DNA of 64,000 nucleotides from Beverwykella pulmonaria (lineage: Eukaryota; Ascomycota; Dothideomycetes; Pleosporales; Melanommataceae), in NCBI GenBank assembly GCA_001599595.1, contig BCHH01000009.1, forward strand, positions 1,339,774 to 1,403,773. The letters are read 5' to 3'. Shown here in pieces: positions 44,996 to 56,809 of this stretch. A program made the position numbers and the translations under genes. A model generated the notes under the pieces. The model was given only the letters and a program-made list of their open reading frames with translations. It was not told where the DNA came from and did no database searches. Position 1 is the first letter of the stretch; every line of letters starts with the position of its first letter.

Positions 44996-46687
44996 GTGGA
45001 TATTGTGACAGTGCCACAGTTTATGGAATGCCTTTTCGTCCAAACTGCTAGTAACACAAAGGCGGCTTTGGACCTCAGCTCTTTGCCTATATTCATATCG
45101 GAACACGAACTGCCTCGCGTATTTTTCTCCAACGCATACAACGTCACCGGACTCGCCACTGCTACAGCTGTATATCCCGTTTCTTCTTCATGTACACTTG
45201 CGAACGGCCCTTACTTTTTCACTCTTTCCCCTTGCGAAACGAGACTTAGTGTAACGCCTGTCTGCGGTCTACTCGAGGATGTATATGGATCGTACATGTC
45301 AGGCTCCATATCCAATCCTGAGATCCCTGGAGCTCATCTTACAATGCTAGCCTCAATTCCAGGAATTCAAGAGCTAGCAATTATCGTTCCGTCCAGAATC
45401 GCACTACCGGGGATGTGGGCCCCCTCGCAGGAGGCCTCGGATTTGCAACCAAGGACATGTTCCATATCACCGAACTAAAGACATCAGGTGGATCGCGAGC
45501 ATATTATCAATTTTACGATTCATAGAATTACTCTACGCAAACTGTTGAGAAATCGCTAGCTGGCGGAGCTCAATTAATCGGCAAGATGCGAACTATTGCC
45601 TTTGCACTTGGTGCTCCACAGAACGGCGCTGAGGTCGACTACCTTGATCCGTGAAATTCGCGCAACGACGGGTATCAGACTACTAGCGACAGTTTAAGTG
45701 TAAGTGGCTCCGCTGTCACGGCGTACAACTGGTTCGATTTCACCATTGGCACTGACACTGGGGGTAGCATCAGATTCCCGCCGCGCTTTGGCGGACTTTG
45801 CGGATACAGACCCACACAAGGAGCCTTCAACATCACTGGCATCCTTGTTGCAATCCCAGAGCAGGACACGCCCAGTTTCTTGACGCGGTCCCCGTCTATC
45901 CTCACCAAGCCCAGTAAATGCTGTGCAAAGGATACGGTTCTCGAAGAGGCGGCCGAAACGTCCATGCCATCGAACCTGCCCTACTTTTCCGACGAGCCAG
46001 CTCTTGCGCAGCTTGAAGTCGAAGCGATGAAACTCACGTTTTTTGCCAATGTCTCCGCCTCCCTCAATATGTCTACGTCTTCTGTCCACGTCACGGAGCG
46101 GTGGGTCGCGGTAGGCCGCGGTAGGCCATTCGAGCGGCGAGCTCATAGCTACGTACGTGGCGTACGTGTACTCAGACCAAACTCGATTCCATTCTACGAA
46201 CATATCGGAAAGCCACTCATGGAGCTATACGCAGAATACAATAACGGCTTCCATTTTCCCGCCGATCCCATGGTGAACGCGTCCTGGCACGATGCACATA
46301 ATAAAACTACTATATCGCGTGCTCCAACATCCACCAGCAAGCGGGAACTCTTCGCCGAATTCTGGAATTCTAACATTGTGAAATCATCAAACACGATATG
46401 CACCTAGTCGATCTTCGCGCATAGTCTGCATATCGCACCGGGCATGGAAAAAGTTACGCACAATGGGGCCAGTGCGAACACGAAACTATGCTGGGATCCA
46501 GGAGATCGTGGTCCTGACAGGTTGGATTCGGTACTGGAGTCCGTGGCAGCCTGTTACTTTTGTGTTTGCTGCGGTGTTGGGTTGTGATTTGAAGCTGTTT
46601 GAGCTGGTGGAGAAACTGGAGAGTTTGGGGTTGTTGAAGGAGATGTTGCCGGGGAAGGTGGCTTATTATACTGATAATGTGTGGTGA
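44996..46687 (+). pseudogene. Amidase-signature enzyme, broken
   Basis: An N-terminal open frame (44996-45478) shifts frame near 45420 into GFATKDMFHITELKTSGGS, which carries the catalytic Lys. In that same frame lie TAG (45523-45525) and TGA (45652-45654, where Trp fits). Then follow SDSLSVSGSA (cis-Ser region) and FTIGTDTGGSIRFP (nucleophile Ser), GLCGYRPTQGAF and IPEQDTPSFLTRSPSI. After the stop at 46405-46407 the frame shifts again, and the C-terminus GCDLKLFELVEKLESLGLLKEM closes at 46687. Amidases of this family hydrolyse amide bonds with a Ser-cisSer-Lys triad. All three catalytic segments are still readable, so inactivation looks recent. Confidence 0.78.
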
Positions 46688-46925
46688 ATTGATTATGCAT
46701 TACATCAAAGGATATTTATATTAATTTACCGATCTAATATGTAATCAAATAGGAAGGCGGCCAAATTGCCCTAAAAATTTCATTTAAGAGTTTGCAGGTA
46801 TAAACACGGATGGGCTGCCTGGGTTATAACATTACATAGAGGAATTCATTATTCCCATCTCTGAAATAATCAATAGAAAGAACTCATATTCCTCCGTTCA
46901 CAGGCCAAGTCTTTCTTCGAACACC

Positions 46926-47917
46926 ATGTGTGTCTTGACGTCCTTGCATCTGCTCCTCCCCCTCACAGACGCAATAACAATCCCACCCCCGATCGGCCCC
47001 TACAACGTCGGGTCAAAATCGTACGTTCTCAACCACACCACGCCCAACGACCCTGTAACACCCTCCCGCACCAGGCCCTCTCACCTAGTAACCCTCTACT
47101 ACCCCACTCTCTCTACCGTTTCCCTCCAACCTTACATCTGGCGCTCCCTTGCCTCATTCTACGAGTCCGCATGCATTCCAAACGGCGCATTTACCAATAT
47201 CATCGCACGTATTGCTTTCGACGTCAACTCATTATTTCCAAACCATAACCCCAGGCTCCCAACAATTCTATTCGGGCCACCGGCTGCGGGACCGCCTTCG
47301 CATCTTTTCTACCCGCTATTCTCTGATTTGGCGAGCCATTGGCATAATATTGTGGCGGTTGACCACCCGGGTGAGGCACTGGTAATCGGGTGTCCCTACA
47401 GCACTGTGATTACCGGGTTGCCGTTTGATGGAGGTGGTGAGTGTTCCAAAGATATCTACGCGTACAGACTCACTGACAACTCTGCTATTCTTGACGCCTT
47501 GTCGATGATCTTGAAGAAGTTGGATGTACACATGAATTCATCGCACGTCACTCTGCAGCGTTGGAACAGATCCTCGCTGAGAAATCCCGCGGCTCATCAA
47601 GGGGGATCAATAAGTAGGTCTTGGGTACCGTGAATATCAATGAGAGTTTCTTCGGCAGAGTGAACGCTACAGATAGTGCTGCAGATATAAGTATTCCTTC
47701 GTTCCTTATGGGAATCACGATAAATATGCCGGAAATCGATCCGTACTGGCCGCGCTTTTCCCTCCAGCTATCACACTGGACCAAAACGGTGAGGATGTGG
47801 TGGTGGGGAGAGAGTGGCCAGAGATTGTGTTTATGTTTAATGGGACAGGGATTTTTTGATGGGAGAGAGGGTGAGAGTAGCTGGATTGAAGAGTTTAATG
47901 GAATTTTTTTAACTTGA
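46926..47917 (+). pseudogene. PAF-acetylhydrolase-like alpha/beta hydrolase lacking its nucleophile
   Basis: The open part (from 46926) starts with a hydrophobic leader and has PIGPYNVGSKSYVLNHT, LVTLYYPTLS, LPTILFGPPAAGPPSHLFYP and YRLTDNSAILDALSMILKKL. This matches fungal secreted PAF-acetylhydrolase-like proteins. Directly after SHVTL (near 47551-47555), where a GHSLGG-type elbow should follow, the sequence jumps frame to ALEQILAEKSRGSSRG. It then hits a TAG near 47616 and continues with SFFGRVNATDSAADISIPSF and PYWPRF. The elbow with the catalytic Ser is missing, so a deletion has removed the active site and shifted the frame. Confidence 0.75.
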
Positions 47918-48165
47918 TACAAACTGAGAAGACAGTGCACATAAGGATCTAAACCGCCGCAATCACGCGCTTACATAAAACATTTAAAGGATCCTCCTTC
48001 ATAGTGAAAACCGTCTTGTAAACCTAGAATCCCACAAGCTCAAAGCTGCGCCAGAATTACCAATCACGAAGTTTCAAACCCCAAGCTCCTCCCTCTCTCC
48101 ATCTTCCTTCTCCTCTTCTCATTCCTCACTCCTTCCTATGCTAACAAAACATCTTAAGCTCGCTC

Positions 48166-49195
48166 TCATCGTCTCCAATCGAGTCCAGTCCCTAACTCAT
48201 GCCTAGCCTCCATCCTATGCATATCTGCCAACTCTACCGGTGCTGCAACGTTGCTAGGAGACGAAGTATCCCGATAATACTTGCCTTCTTCCGCATCCCG
48301 CGTTAGGACCATCAGTCCCTCATTAGCCGCTAAGTCGTATTTCTTCTCCGCATTTTCCTTCTTTCTCAACCTTAGTGTGAGAAGAGCTATTACTAGCAGC
48401 ATAATGAGGAAGATAAGGCCTCCAAGTGCACCTCCTGTGATAGCTACGATGTTCATTTTCTTTTTGGATACTTCGTTGTTTTGCGCTGGCGTGTTTGTTG
48501 CTGGCGTAATTGATGCTGTGATTGTTGCTAGCGTGATTGTTGCTGGCGTGCTTGGTGCGTACGTGCTTGGTGTTGACGTGCTTGGTTCTGGCGTGCTTGA
48601 TGATACTGTGCTTATTGCTGGCTGTAATGATTGCGTGGATGAGACTGTGGACGTTGAAAGCGTTGTCAAGGTCGTAGACGAAGAAGAAGACAGCGATATT
48701 GTGTCCGGGTTATTGTTTGGTAGGATCTTGAAACCGACACCAGAAGCTTGGATCGTGACCGGTATATACACGGCCGGACTCACATGCGGTTTGAATCTTA
48801 GCACGAAACGATTCTCCGATTTCGCGATCGAGTTTGGGATGTCGACTTTCCAGTCCAGACTATCTGAGGCTCCCAGTTCTATATCTTCTGTACATGCCCT
48901 CGTCAGCGCTGCCTTTTCAGGTCTAGAGAAGAGTTCAGAGTAACTAAAACACCGAACCTTTAATAATCCGCGAAAACGCATCGCTCGGAAACCAAGTAAT
49001 CCACAGATCCACCCGTTCTGGACTATTCCCTACGCCCATCCATTCGCCCTCCCACGCGATGTTCATCGTGTCGCCAATTTCCCATGTCTGAGAAAACTCG
49101 TTCGAGACGCCACCGTTGGGACTGGTGAATTGATTTTGGGCGCACGCGACGCTAAGGAACGCGGTCCATATCCATAATACTTTTAATAGCACCAT
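48166..49195 (-). CDS. Wsc/Mid2-like single-pass cell-surface protein
   Basis: Minus-strand start MVLLKVLWIWTAFLSVACA at 49195 is a signal peptide. A small extracellular domain follows (TWEIGDTMNIAWEGEW, RVDLWITWF). Exon 2 gives DSLDWKVDIPNSI and FVLRFKPHVS, a ~70-residue Ser/Thr/Pro mucin-like stretch, then one membrane span (IVAITGGALGGLIFLIMLLV) stopped by RLRKK and a ~60-residue cytosolic tail. The build is that of fungal wall-stress sensors, though no WSC cysteine domain is seen. The junction is ambiguous: donors near 48954 (AAAG/gttcgg) and near 48967 (GATGC/gttttc) give different phases. The second with the acceptor at 48921 keeps frame. Confidence 0.7.
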
Positions 49196-51227
49196 AATGA
49201 TTACAGGTGAGAGGGATCGCAAGAGAACGGCGAAGTGGAAAGTGGGAATAACGCCAAAAAGAATAAGCAAGGCGGCAGGAACATCGGCAAAATGTAAATT
49301 AGAATCTGGTTGTTGTGGTTAACCATGGTTAACCATGGTTAGCTAGGTTAGTGAGATTTGGTGGTTAGTGAGATTACGAGAGCCTCATTTGGCGGGTCGC
49401 GATTACCGTGATTAGCTGTGGTTACCACGAGCAATCTATACAGGTATCTGGTTACCCTGATTACCCAGGTTGACTTTATTTGTTATTATAGTATGTATCA
49501 CTTTAGTAGTAAATTCTCTCCATTACAGAAAGGTTTGTATCAGGTTTTAGAGCTTTGTGTCAAAAACGTATATATTGTTCTATCACACATGCCACTTTAA
49601 TCCACGCTCACCTTACATGAGCACCCAACGCCCCCAATGCCCCCTAATGCCCCCCAACGCCCAACACAACTATTGTTCAACACTTGCTGTCCCCAGCAAT
49701 TCCTGTCTGTTTAGGTTTAACTTTTGTCTAGGTGTATGCTTGCTGTGTAACACCTCATTAGCTGTGTTCCAAACAAGATGTGTTGTTTCTGCAGTCTCCT
49801 TAACTTACGTGCTCTATAATTGCCGCGTTTACCTAAGTGGTGTGCTTCTGCTGCGCGCCTGCCTTGTCATAAGAGGCTATTAGTAGCAGAGGATAAAGGT
49901 TCAATTAAATATCAGATACTACAGATACAATCTCAGGTGCGATAAATTATTATACAAGACGTTGCGTAAGGAGCTTGACCAGAGGTCCTTCGCGTTTAAA
50001 TAAATACTTAGCATGGTTCGTGCATCAGGGGTCTAGTTCGTGCGCGGGCTAAGCCTGGTTAGGACTCAGTTCAGTATTTCAGGTTAGGTCAGGTCGGCTA
50101 GTTGCCGAGCTCGTCGCACTGTGAGTCAGAATGGGATGATGTGCGCAAAGGGTATTAGTCAGTATTGTGCGCAAGTTCAGGTGTGTGACTCAGAAGTACT
50201 GTGCTGCAGAGTACAGTACTTGTCAGGACTGTTCAGGACTGTCGTTCGGGGCCGTCGTTCAGGACCATCATTTAGGATTAGTGTCGCGGTGGTTACTGTG
50301 ACACAGTGTCATCTTCTCCAAGGTTATACTCTCTAAGCCTGAATGATTTGAGACACAAACAAAAGGTTTCTACAATTTGTATAGTTTGTATATGGTTTGT
50401 ATATGGTTTGTATGGCTTGTATGGTTTGTATGGTTTGTATGGTTTGTATGGTTAGTGTGGTAACCGGTGGTCAACCATGGTTAGTACATGGTTTGGAAAA
50501 TTTAACCGAATTCCCGATGAAGGCTGTGGTTGTGGAATTGTCATTTTGACTGACGCTGAAACGAAGTACCCTGTTTCGTAAATATGGTGCAGCCCTCCAG
50601 AAGGCCCGAAATGGAGAGTACAGCTAGTGAGGGATAAGCACAGTAAAAACAACGCCTTGTAGGATCTTGGAAATGAGTGCTCATTCGACGTCGCCTCGCC
50701 GATACATGGCTTGGACGCAATCAACAAGCTTTCTCGTGCGATACTACCGTATTTCTATAGGGGTGCAAACTTCAATATCGAGTTGAAGGTATTGTGACGT
50801 CGATTTCTTATTGTTTGTTTGTTAATCTATGGTGCCGAATTATTTTTATGCTCTACAACATATCGTTTGATATAGAGAATGGCCGTTCAGCGTGCTGTCA
50901 GCTAAAGGAGAGTATAGCTCTTTATAATTTCTTAGAGTAGCAGGTGTAAAGGGCTGGGCCCTGGTTAGTGGATCCTTCCGCTCGCCTCGGATCCTTCGTA
51001 CGAGGCTTTGGCAGGATCTTATAGACTCCGCTGGCCTCTGCGTCTTCTTCGTCTTCATGCTTCCCCCTGTTAGCATATTAGGATACAATGATTCGCAGGA
51101 CGTACGGAAATCGCATACAGATGACTTCTCAATACAAAACTGACACAGAGCGGTCGTAGTCTATCAAAAAGTAACTCACTCAATTCGAAGCTCGGATCTC
51201 ATTCACGCAGACGTTTTGTTGGCAACT
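49196..51227. other. Repeat-rich intergenic region
   Basis: No gene. At 49318-49342 the palindromic unit GGTTAACCATGG is doubled; AACCATGGTTAG recurs at 50473-50484 in the same orientation, bounding 1.1 kb rich in GGTTA/GTTAC words and cccccaac runs. A ttgtatgg ladder sits at 50375-50452. Around 50850-51075 the minus strand holds an open stretch (AFTPATLRNYKEL-like words are absent as a known domain), possibly an old LTR, unproven. Confidence 0.4.
50375..50452. repeat. Short tandem array of (ta)tggtttgta units
   Basis: About eight imperfect units of 8-12 bases (ttgtatggt), ending in gtatggttagtg. Confidence 0.85.
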
Positions 51228-51285
51228 GTATGCCACTGACTCACTATGTCCGCTATTATATGTATATCAGCTGTACATTACATAC
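51228..51285 (+). repeat. Forward fragment of the Copia LTR
   Basis: gtatgccactgactcactat and gtatatcagctgtacat match the middle of the 133-base LTR with several differences. The LTR's 5' third and 3' half are not attached. A matching 3' end lies at 51914-51953. Confidence 0.6.
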
Positions 51286-51389
51286 TGCGGTGGAGCAAAG
51301 GGTGTGATATAGAAAATCACGAAGGTGGAAGGCGACTCGCAGCCATGCGATGTTCGAAGCAGCAATGCACTGAGAAGAGAGGGAGGATC

Positions 51390-51554
51390 TGTAAGCTGGA
51401 GTGTGTGGGAGAGAGTATGAAGATGTGTATTGTATGTCTGTGTGTATATATATGTGTGTGAGATGTGTGTGTGTATGAGATATGTACAGATGATATATAT
51501 ATGACGGAGTGATTAGTCAGTGGCATATCCACGTGACATAGTGTCCTGCTTACA
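51390..51554 (-). repeat. Solo LTR of the Copia family, reverse orientation
   Basis: It begins TGTAAGCTGGAG and ends GTCCTGCTTACA, the reverse complement of the LTR at 20855, including the block tgattagtcagtggcatatc. The inner part is expanded by tg/tgtgta repeats to 165 bases. GGATC flanks it on both sides (51385-51389 and 51555-51559), a 5-base target duplication proving a completed insertion followed by LTR-LTR recombination. Confidence 0.88.
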
Positions 51555-51913
51555 GGATCAAAGTGAGGTTAGGCAGTAGACTGTTGCAATTTCGTTGTAT
51601 CTAGCTACCAAACGAAATGAAAGAAAGATGTGGAATGAAAGACAGAAGAAATGTTCGTGATCTCGTTGGGGTTGTCGGTGCATTCGATTCATTCGATCAT
51701 TGATGTATCGTTGTTCGCTATTGATCATGGATGGGCCAGGTTTTCGGATACCCATATATATGCCGCGTTAGGTGGTGACGAAGCAAGCAGCTGACAGAGA
51801 AACCAAGACCCGTTCCCTGCACCATTCACCCAAGCCTTTAACCCAAGCCTTTAACCCGTGCCGAGGTAGATTCGAGCAAAGTAGCTCTTCGCTACGGCGC
51901 AATACATCATTCG

Positions 51914-51953
51914 GACACAATACACATCTTCATATACCCTCACCCTGATTACA
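51914..51953 (+). repeat. 3' end fragment of the Copia LTR
   Basis: gacacaatacacatcttcat then ccctcaccctgattaca corresponds to the last ~45 bases of the LTR with differences. Together with the piece at 51228 it may be one LTR split by later events. Confidence 0.5.
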
Positions 51954-52693
51954 AGATCGAAGCGGATATCCACCTGCTCCACTAGAGTACATTTTGCAGC
52001 TCCGCAAAGGGTAGGGATTCATGTTGGTACCATTGAGGGAATGTATTAGGTATCTGATTCTCTGTTACAGTAGCCTATTCGACCGCCGATTTTGATCTTC
52101 TTTACCAGCGGCGCCAATACATCATTTCGACGACATCCATGAGCTTTGTTGAGCTAGATTCGGTGAAGAAGAGAATGAAAGCGTGAAATAATGCCTCCGT
52201 GTCAGTGGGCCTTATTTTGCCGTGGACCAATCGGTAGCGTTTGAGAGATCCGTAATCGAGTTGAAACGCAAATTTTAGTGAAGTTTAGCAGCTAAGGGTA
52301 TTAAAATGTCCATCGTGATTAGTAGTCTGGCTGAGGAAGTGTAGTGAGATACTTGAAGATATTCATGTCTGCTAAAGTTTTAGAGACAAACTGCATATCC
52401 AAGGGCGCGAGATCAGACTCGCAGGTGACTAAGGTTTCGCTAATAAACAACCCGTCTCGAGATACTCTTTGCATTAGGAAAGAGCGTCACAAAATTTAGA
52501 TAGAAGGCGCAGGTGTCTCTACATGTGGTCACGGAGTGGTGACTTTATTACCAAACCGCCGATAGATAGTCTAAAAAGGAATGACACTTTAATATACACT
52601 CATCCCGGAGAAGCTTTAACAAAGCGAAAAGGAGAGGACAGGGATATCGAGCAAGAAAGTCCGAGGAAGGACAAATGTTTTCCCAATAGGACA
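51954..52693. other. Intergenic
   Basis: No gene or further repeat was recognised. A 15-base near-tandem (cccaagcctttaa) lies just to the left at about 51829-51858. The right end is the 3' flank of the transporter. Confidence 0.4.
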
Positions 52694-54065
52694 TCATCGC
52701 TTGCCCAACAATCCTTCTGGTGTCGCTACCTTGCTAACAAGCGTAAGAAATCCGCCGAACAAACACAGAACACCGCTGAAAATAGACATTTCTCCATACC
52801 CTTCAAACCTCTTCACAAGAACGCCACTGACAGGAGGTCCAACCAACGCCGAAAGCGCAGCAACCGCCATTCCCATGCCCATGTATGTTCCAATGTTCCT
52901 CGGATCCTTCGGAATAGCAGCAAAAGCTGCAGACCCTCCCGTAATGAGAGTCCCAGACGCAAGACCATAGGCAATCGAGTACACGACCAACGACGCCGTA
53001 GACTTCGCCGTGTTCAGACACAAAATGAGGACACCAGTAACTATACCACCCAGTGCGAGTACGTTGCAGCGTCCCCATTTGTCGGCCATCATACCTGGGA
53101 TGATACGACCGAATGTCGAAGCTGCGTTGAGGATGGCGAGTAGATATGACGCAAGCGTGACCTCGACGCCTCTAGTAACGGCGTACGTTGGAAGGAAGAA
53201 CAGCGGTGTGAACATGCCCAGCCATAGAAAGAACAATGATACAGTTACGAGGTTGAAGTGGGCCTCTTTAAACGCCTCTGGGACCCAAAATGCGGATTTA
53301 CGTGGTGGTAGACGCGATTTGACGACTATACAGCAGAAAACCAGGAGAGGTAGTATGGCGAACCCAATAATCCGCACTGACCACCCAAAACCCAGGGAGG
53401 TGGCGTTCAACATCTTTGCAAAGGCGATCGGGATCACAATGCCACCGATTGAGGATCCGGAAGCAGCAATACCCAAGGCAGCCGCGCGCTTCTTGTCGAA
53501 GTATTGGGATACAGCGGTTATGGCGGGTAAGATGAGGAGGCCAGAGAGTGCGCCGATCAGGACGCCGTGAACGAGCATGAAGTGCCAGTATTGGTGGCAT
53601 AAGCTCAGCATCATGAGGGCGAAGACATACAGGATGGAGAGAGGTCGAATGACCTAGAACTGTATCAACACATGAAGTCATATGTGAAAAGGAAAGTGTA
53701 ATTACCCAAGCACCATACCGATCAAACAGCGGGCCACCAAAAAGTCCAGCTGAGAGTTGAAGGAAAGCTGACAGTGATCCGATCCACGCCACCTCGTCTG
53801 GAGATCTGTCGTGCAGTTGGTGCGACATGTAGTATTCTTGGAAGACACCGAAAGAGTTTGTGAAGCCTAGACAAGCGAGTAGAATGCAAGCTGCGCCGAG
53901 GACGACGAGCCAGGCTTCAAGGCCGCCATCAGGGTATTTGTTGGTGGGAATAGTAGCCTGTTCAAGAGAAGAGTCGGGATTGGGAGATACATCACGGATT
54001 GAAGAGGTCTTTTCCCAAGGAAGCTCCTCGTGTGATATTTCCGAATCCGTCATTGGGTTAGACAT
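52694..54065 (-). CDS. Monocarboxylate-transporter-like MFS protein
   Basis: Exons 54065-53706 and 53653-52694 give 439 residues. A ~45-residue acidic cytosolic N-terminus precedes PDGGLEAWLVVLGA, the hallmark [D/E]GGxxAW opening TM1 of the MCT group, and a motif-A-like GPLFDRYG. About 12 spans follow, with FGRIIPGMMADKWGR in the second half. Fungal MCT-like proteins are often not monocarboxylate carriers (several move riboflavin or metabolites), so the substrate is open. The Met at 54065 is chosen over upstream ones because it starts the conserved length. It is transcribed divergently from the Zn2Cys6 regulator across 299 bases. Confidence 0.92.
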
Positions 54066-54364
54066 GCCGACGATGGGGAAGGAATGGAAGGAAGGGGCTG
54101 TATGCGCGGTACTGCAATGGAACAAACGGGCTATTGTACTCCATGGTGGGTGTCACTGGGTCGTATATAAAGTTAACTCGAAATCGGAGATGAAAAAAAA
54201 GTCGGGGATAGCGAGAGGGTTGGTGATTGTGAACGTGTTGATATTGGACGGATAGAAGAGAGCTAGTCTCGAGCAGGATGGGGTCAAACCGCCTTGGGCT
54301 TCGGGATATTCGGCCAATCATACGGTCGGAATGTGCGGAGTTAAGACCACAACAAATACGCTAG
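54066..54364. promoter_or_regulatory. Shared divergent promoter, transporter and Zn2Cys6 regulator
   Basis: 299 bases separate the two start codons. It contains scattered cgg words (cggagatg near 54183, cggccaatca near 54310, cggaatgtgcgg near 54327), the half-site favoured by Zn2Cys6 proteins. No clear palindromic pair was confirmed by eye. Confidence 0.45.
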
Positions 54365-56809
54365 ATGCCGAACCCGAACTTCCATCTCCATTCTATCAAC
54401 AGCAGATCATCTTGCACCGCAAAACTCACGCCTGGAGGAATACCATGGCCGAACCCGAACGTCGGCGCAGAAGGCCGGCTGTGTGAGTTCATGCCGGAGA
54501 GACGCCCACGACCTCTTTCCTGCTCACTGTCAGACAGGTCCTGCGTTGTCTGCCGAAGACGCAAGATCCGCTGCAATAGAGAGACACCTTGCAGCAACTG
54601 CCTACGCTCGAAGAACCAAGAATGCATCTACATAAGTCTTGCACATAATGCGCGAAAAGAACCAAGTCGGGTCGAAATAGCTCCCAGGCCTCAACTTTCA
54701 GTGTTAGTCGACCAACAATGCACAAGAACACCTCCCATTCAATCGCACCATCTAGCCACGCCCGGCTTGACAAGTGCTTCAACACCAGCTACCAAAATTA
54801 GCGAAGATGAACTCCATCAGCTTGAAGGACAATTCTCACATGCGACCAATCCTTCTCCGAATTCCCCAGCGTTAACAGTACACTCACCCCTGTCGAGCAC
54901 CATGACAGACTCAGACTGCGAAGTTCATACAAGAATCATCAAAAACCGCCTCTTTGGTCACGCTGAAGTAGTGAGCCGCAGCGTCATGGACAAATCATGT
55001 CTTTTCGGCCAGAGTCATTGGATCAACAGTACTCTCTTATTCCGAGACACATATGACCTCTTGGAAGAGTATTCGCGTAAGACTGGATCAACCCTCCTCT
55101 CGCGAATACAAAGGGGTAAGGCTCTGGCAAAGATCATCAAGAGAAATCGCGCACCGACGTGGCCCTCAATTCTCCATCCTGAGCTTCCTCCAAGAGACGT
55201 TGCTGACGCACTAGTTGAGGCTTACTTTCGGACTACAGAGACAGTATATCGGATACTACACATTCCCACCTTCAGAAGCGACTACGAGGCCCTCTGGAAA
55301 TCGGGTACCACACCCGACATGGCATTTCTAGTCCAAGTGAAATTAGTCTTTGCCATAGGAGCCACCACGGACGATGTCCGGTTCACACTTCGGCCCTCAG
55401 TCATCCAGTGGGTTTCCGAAGCCCAAACTTGGATTTCAGCACCAGACTTCAGGTCCAGGCTCAGTATACAATCAATACAGACGCAACTGCTACTCCTCCT
55501 AACACGAGAAATAGCAGGCATCTGCGGAGGTCTGGTCTGGACATCAGCTGGCGAGCTACTCCGAACTGCCATCTTCATTGGACTTCACCGAGACCCAGTG
55601 TGCCTGCCCAAGAGAACGTTGCTTGCTGCTGAGATGCGAAGGAGACTGTGGAGCACGATTCTTGAAATAACGTTGCAGTCTAGTATGACGGCAGGAGGGC
55701 CTCCGCTCTTGTCAGTCACCAACTTCGACTGTGAGCCTCCCGGTAATTTCAATGACGAAGACCTCGTGCTTGAGCATTCTGTGCCGAAACCAGAGACCGA
55801 ACTCACACAAACGTCTGTTGCAATAGCACTTCGCAAGACGTTTCCACTTCGCCTTGAGATTGCAACGTTCTTGAACAATCTGGGCTCGCAAAGCACATAC
55901 GCAGAAACACTGGCACTAGACAAGAAATTCCGAGAAGTATACAAAACACTATCTCGCACGCTTCAGGCATATAGCTCTGACATCAAGCCCTCCCCATCTG
56001 CTTTCGCACTTACATTCGTCGATTTCATAATGATGCGGTACCTCTCGTCCCTCCACAGCCCCTACTTCGGACCCGCCATCCACAACACCGCATACGCGTA
56101 CTCCCGTAAAGTAGCAGTCGATCTCTCGCTCAAGATATGGCGCGCCGCATGCCCACCCTCCTCCACCACCCATTCCCATTCCCATTCCCACTCTCAATCA
56201 ACCGATCACTCACCTCAATATCCCCAAACCAAAGACTTCCCCCTCCTCACAGTGCGAGGCCTAGGCTTTTTCCGCACTGTCAGCCTCCACGCCTCCATCC
56301 TAATAGTTGCAGAACTAAAAGCCCTCCTCCAAGAAGACCACATGCAATTCCTAACTCCCCCGATCTTACGTCCAGACCTGCTCCCAGTAGTCGAAGACTC
56401 GAAAGCCTGGAACTTGAGGACGATAGAGGCGGGTGAGACGAATATTAAAGGGTATTTGATTATGTCAGCTGTGGCTGCTCAGATCGATGGGCTGAGAAAG
56501 GGGTTGGGGATGGATGAGTTAGGGGTGGTGTTGGTGAGGGCGGCAGAGGAGGCTGCGGAGATTTGTTTGACGATCTTGCAAGAAAAGGCGGGCGTTGGGG
56601 TGGATGGACACATTGGCCGAGGTGAGCAGACGGAGGTGGAGGGGTTGCCCTATGTTGACGGCTGGGACTTAATGGTAAGAATATACAAGGGTAGCTGATT
56701 GCATGCTTAAGCTGACAATTTGTAGATGACAGATGCTCCCTTTGAATTCGAAGGTGCTGAGCCGTGGCTGTTCGATGAAGAAGCTATGCACAATCCTCTG
56801 CTTTGGTAA
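54365..56809 (+). CDS. Zn2Cys6 transcription factor with middle homology region
   Basis: Exons 54365-56674 and 56726-56809 give 797 residues. The binuclear cluster is at about residues 59-87: CVVCRRRKIRCNRETPCSNC then a seven-residue loop to the last Cys (CxxCx6Cx5CxxCx7C). A fungal-specific transcription-factor domain spans roughly 290-560 (PRDVADALVEAYFRTTETVYRILHIP, then GLHRDP and EMRRRLWSTILEI). The last exon adds an acidic tail (DAPFEFEGAEPWLF). A Ser/His run (SHSHSHSHSQS near 602-612) lies in the C-terminal half. The Met at residue 43 is an alternative start closer to the cluster. It probably controls its divergent transporter neighbour; that is inference from arrangement. Confidence 0.93.
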
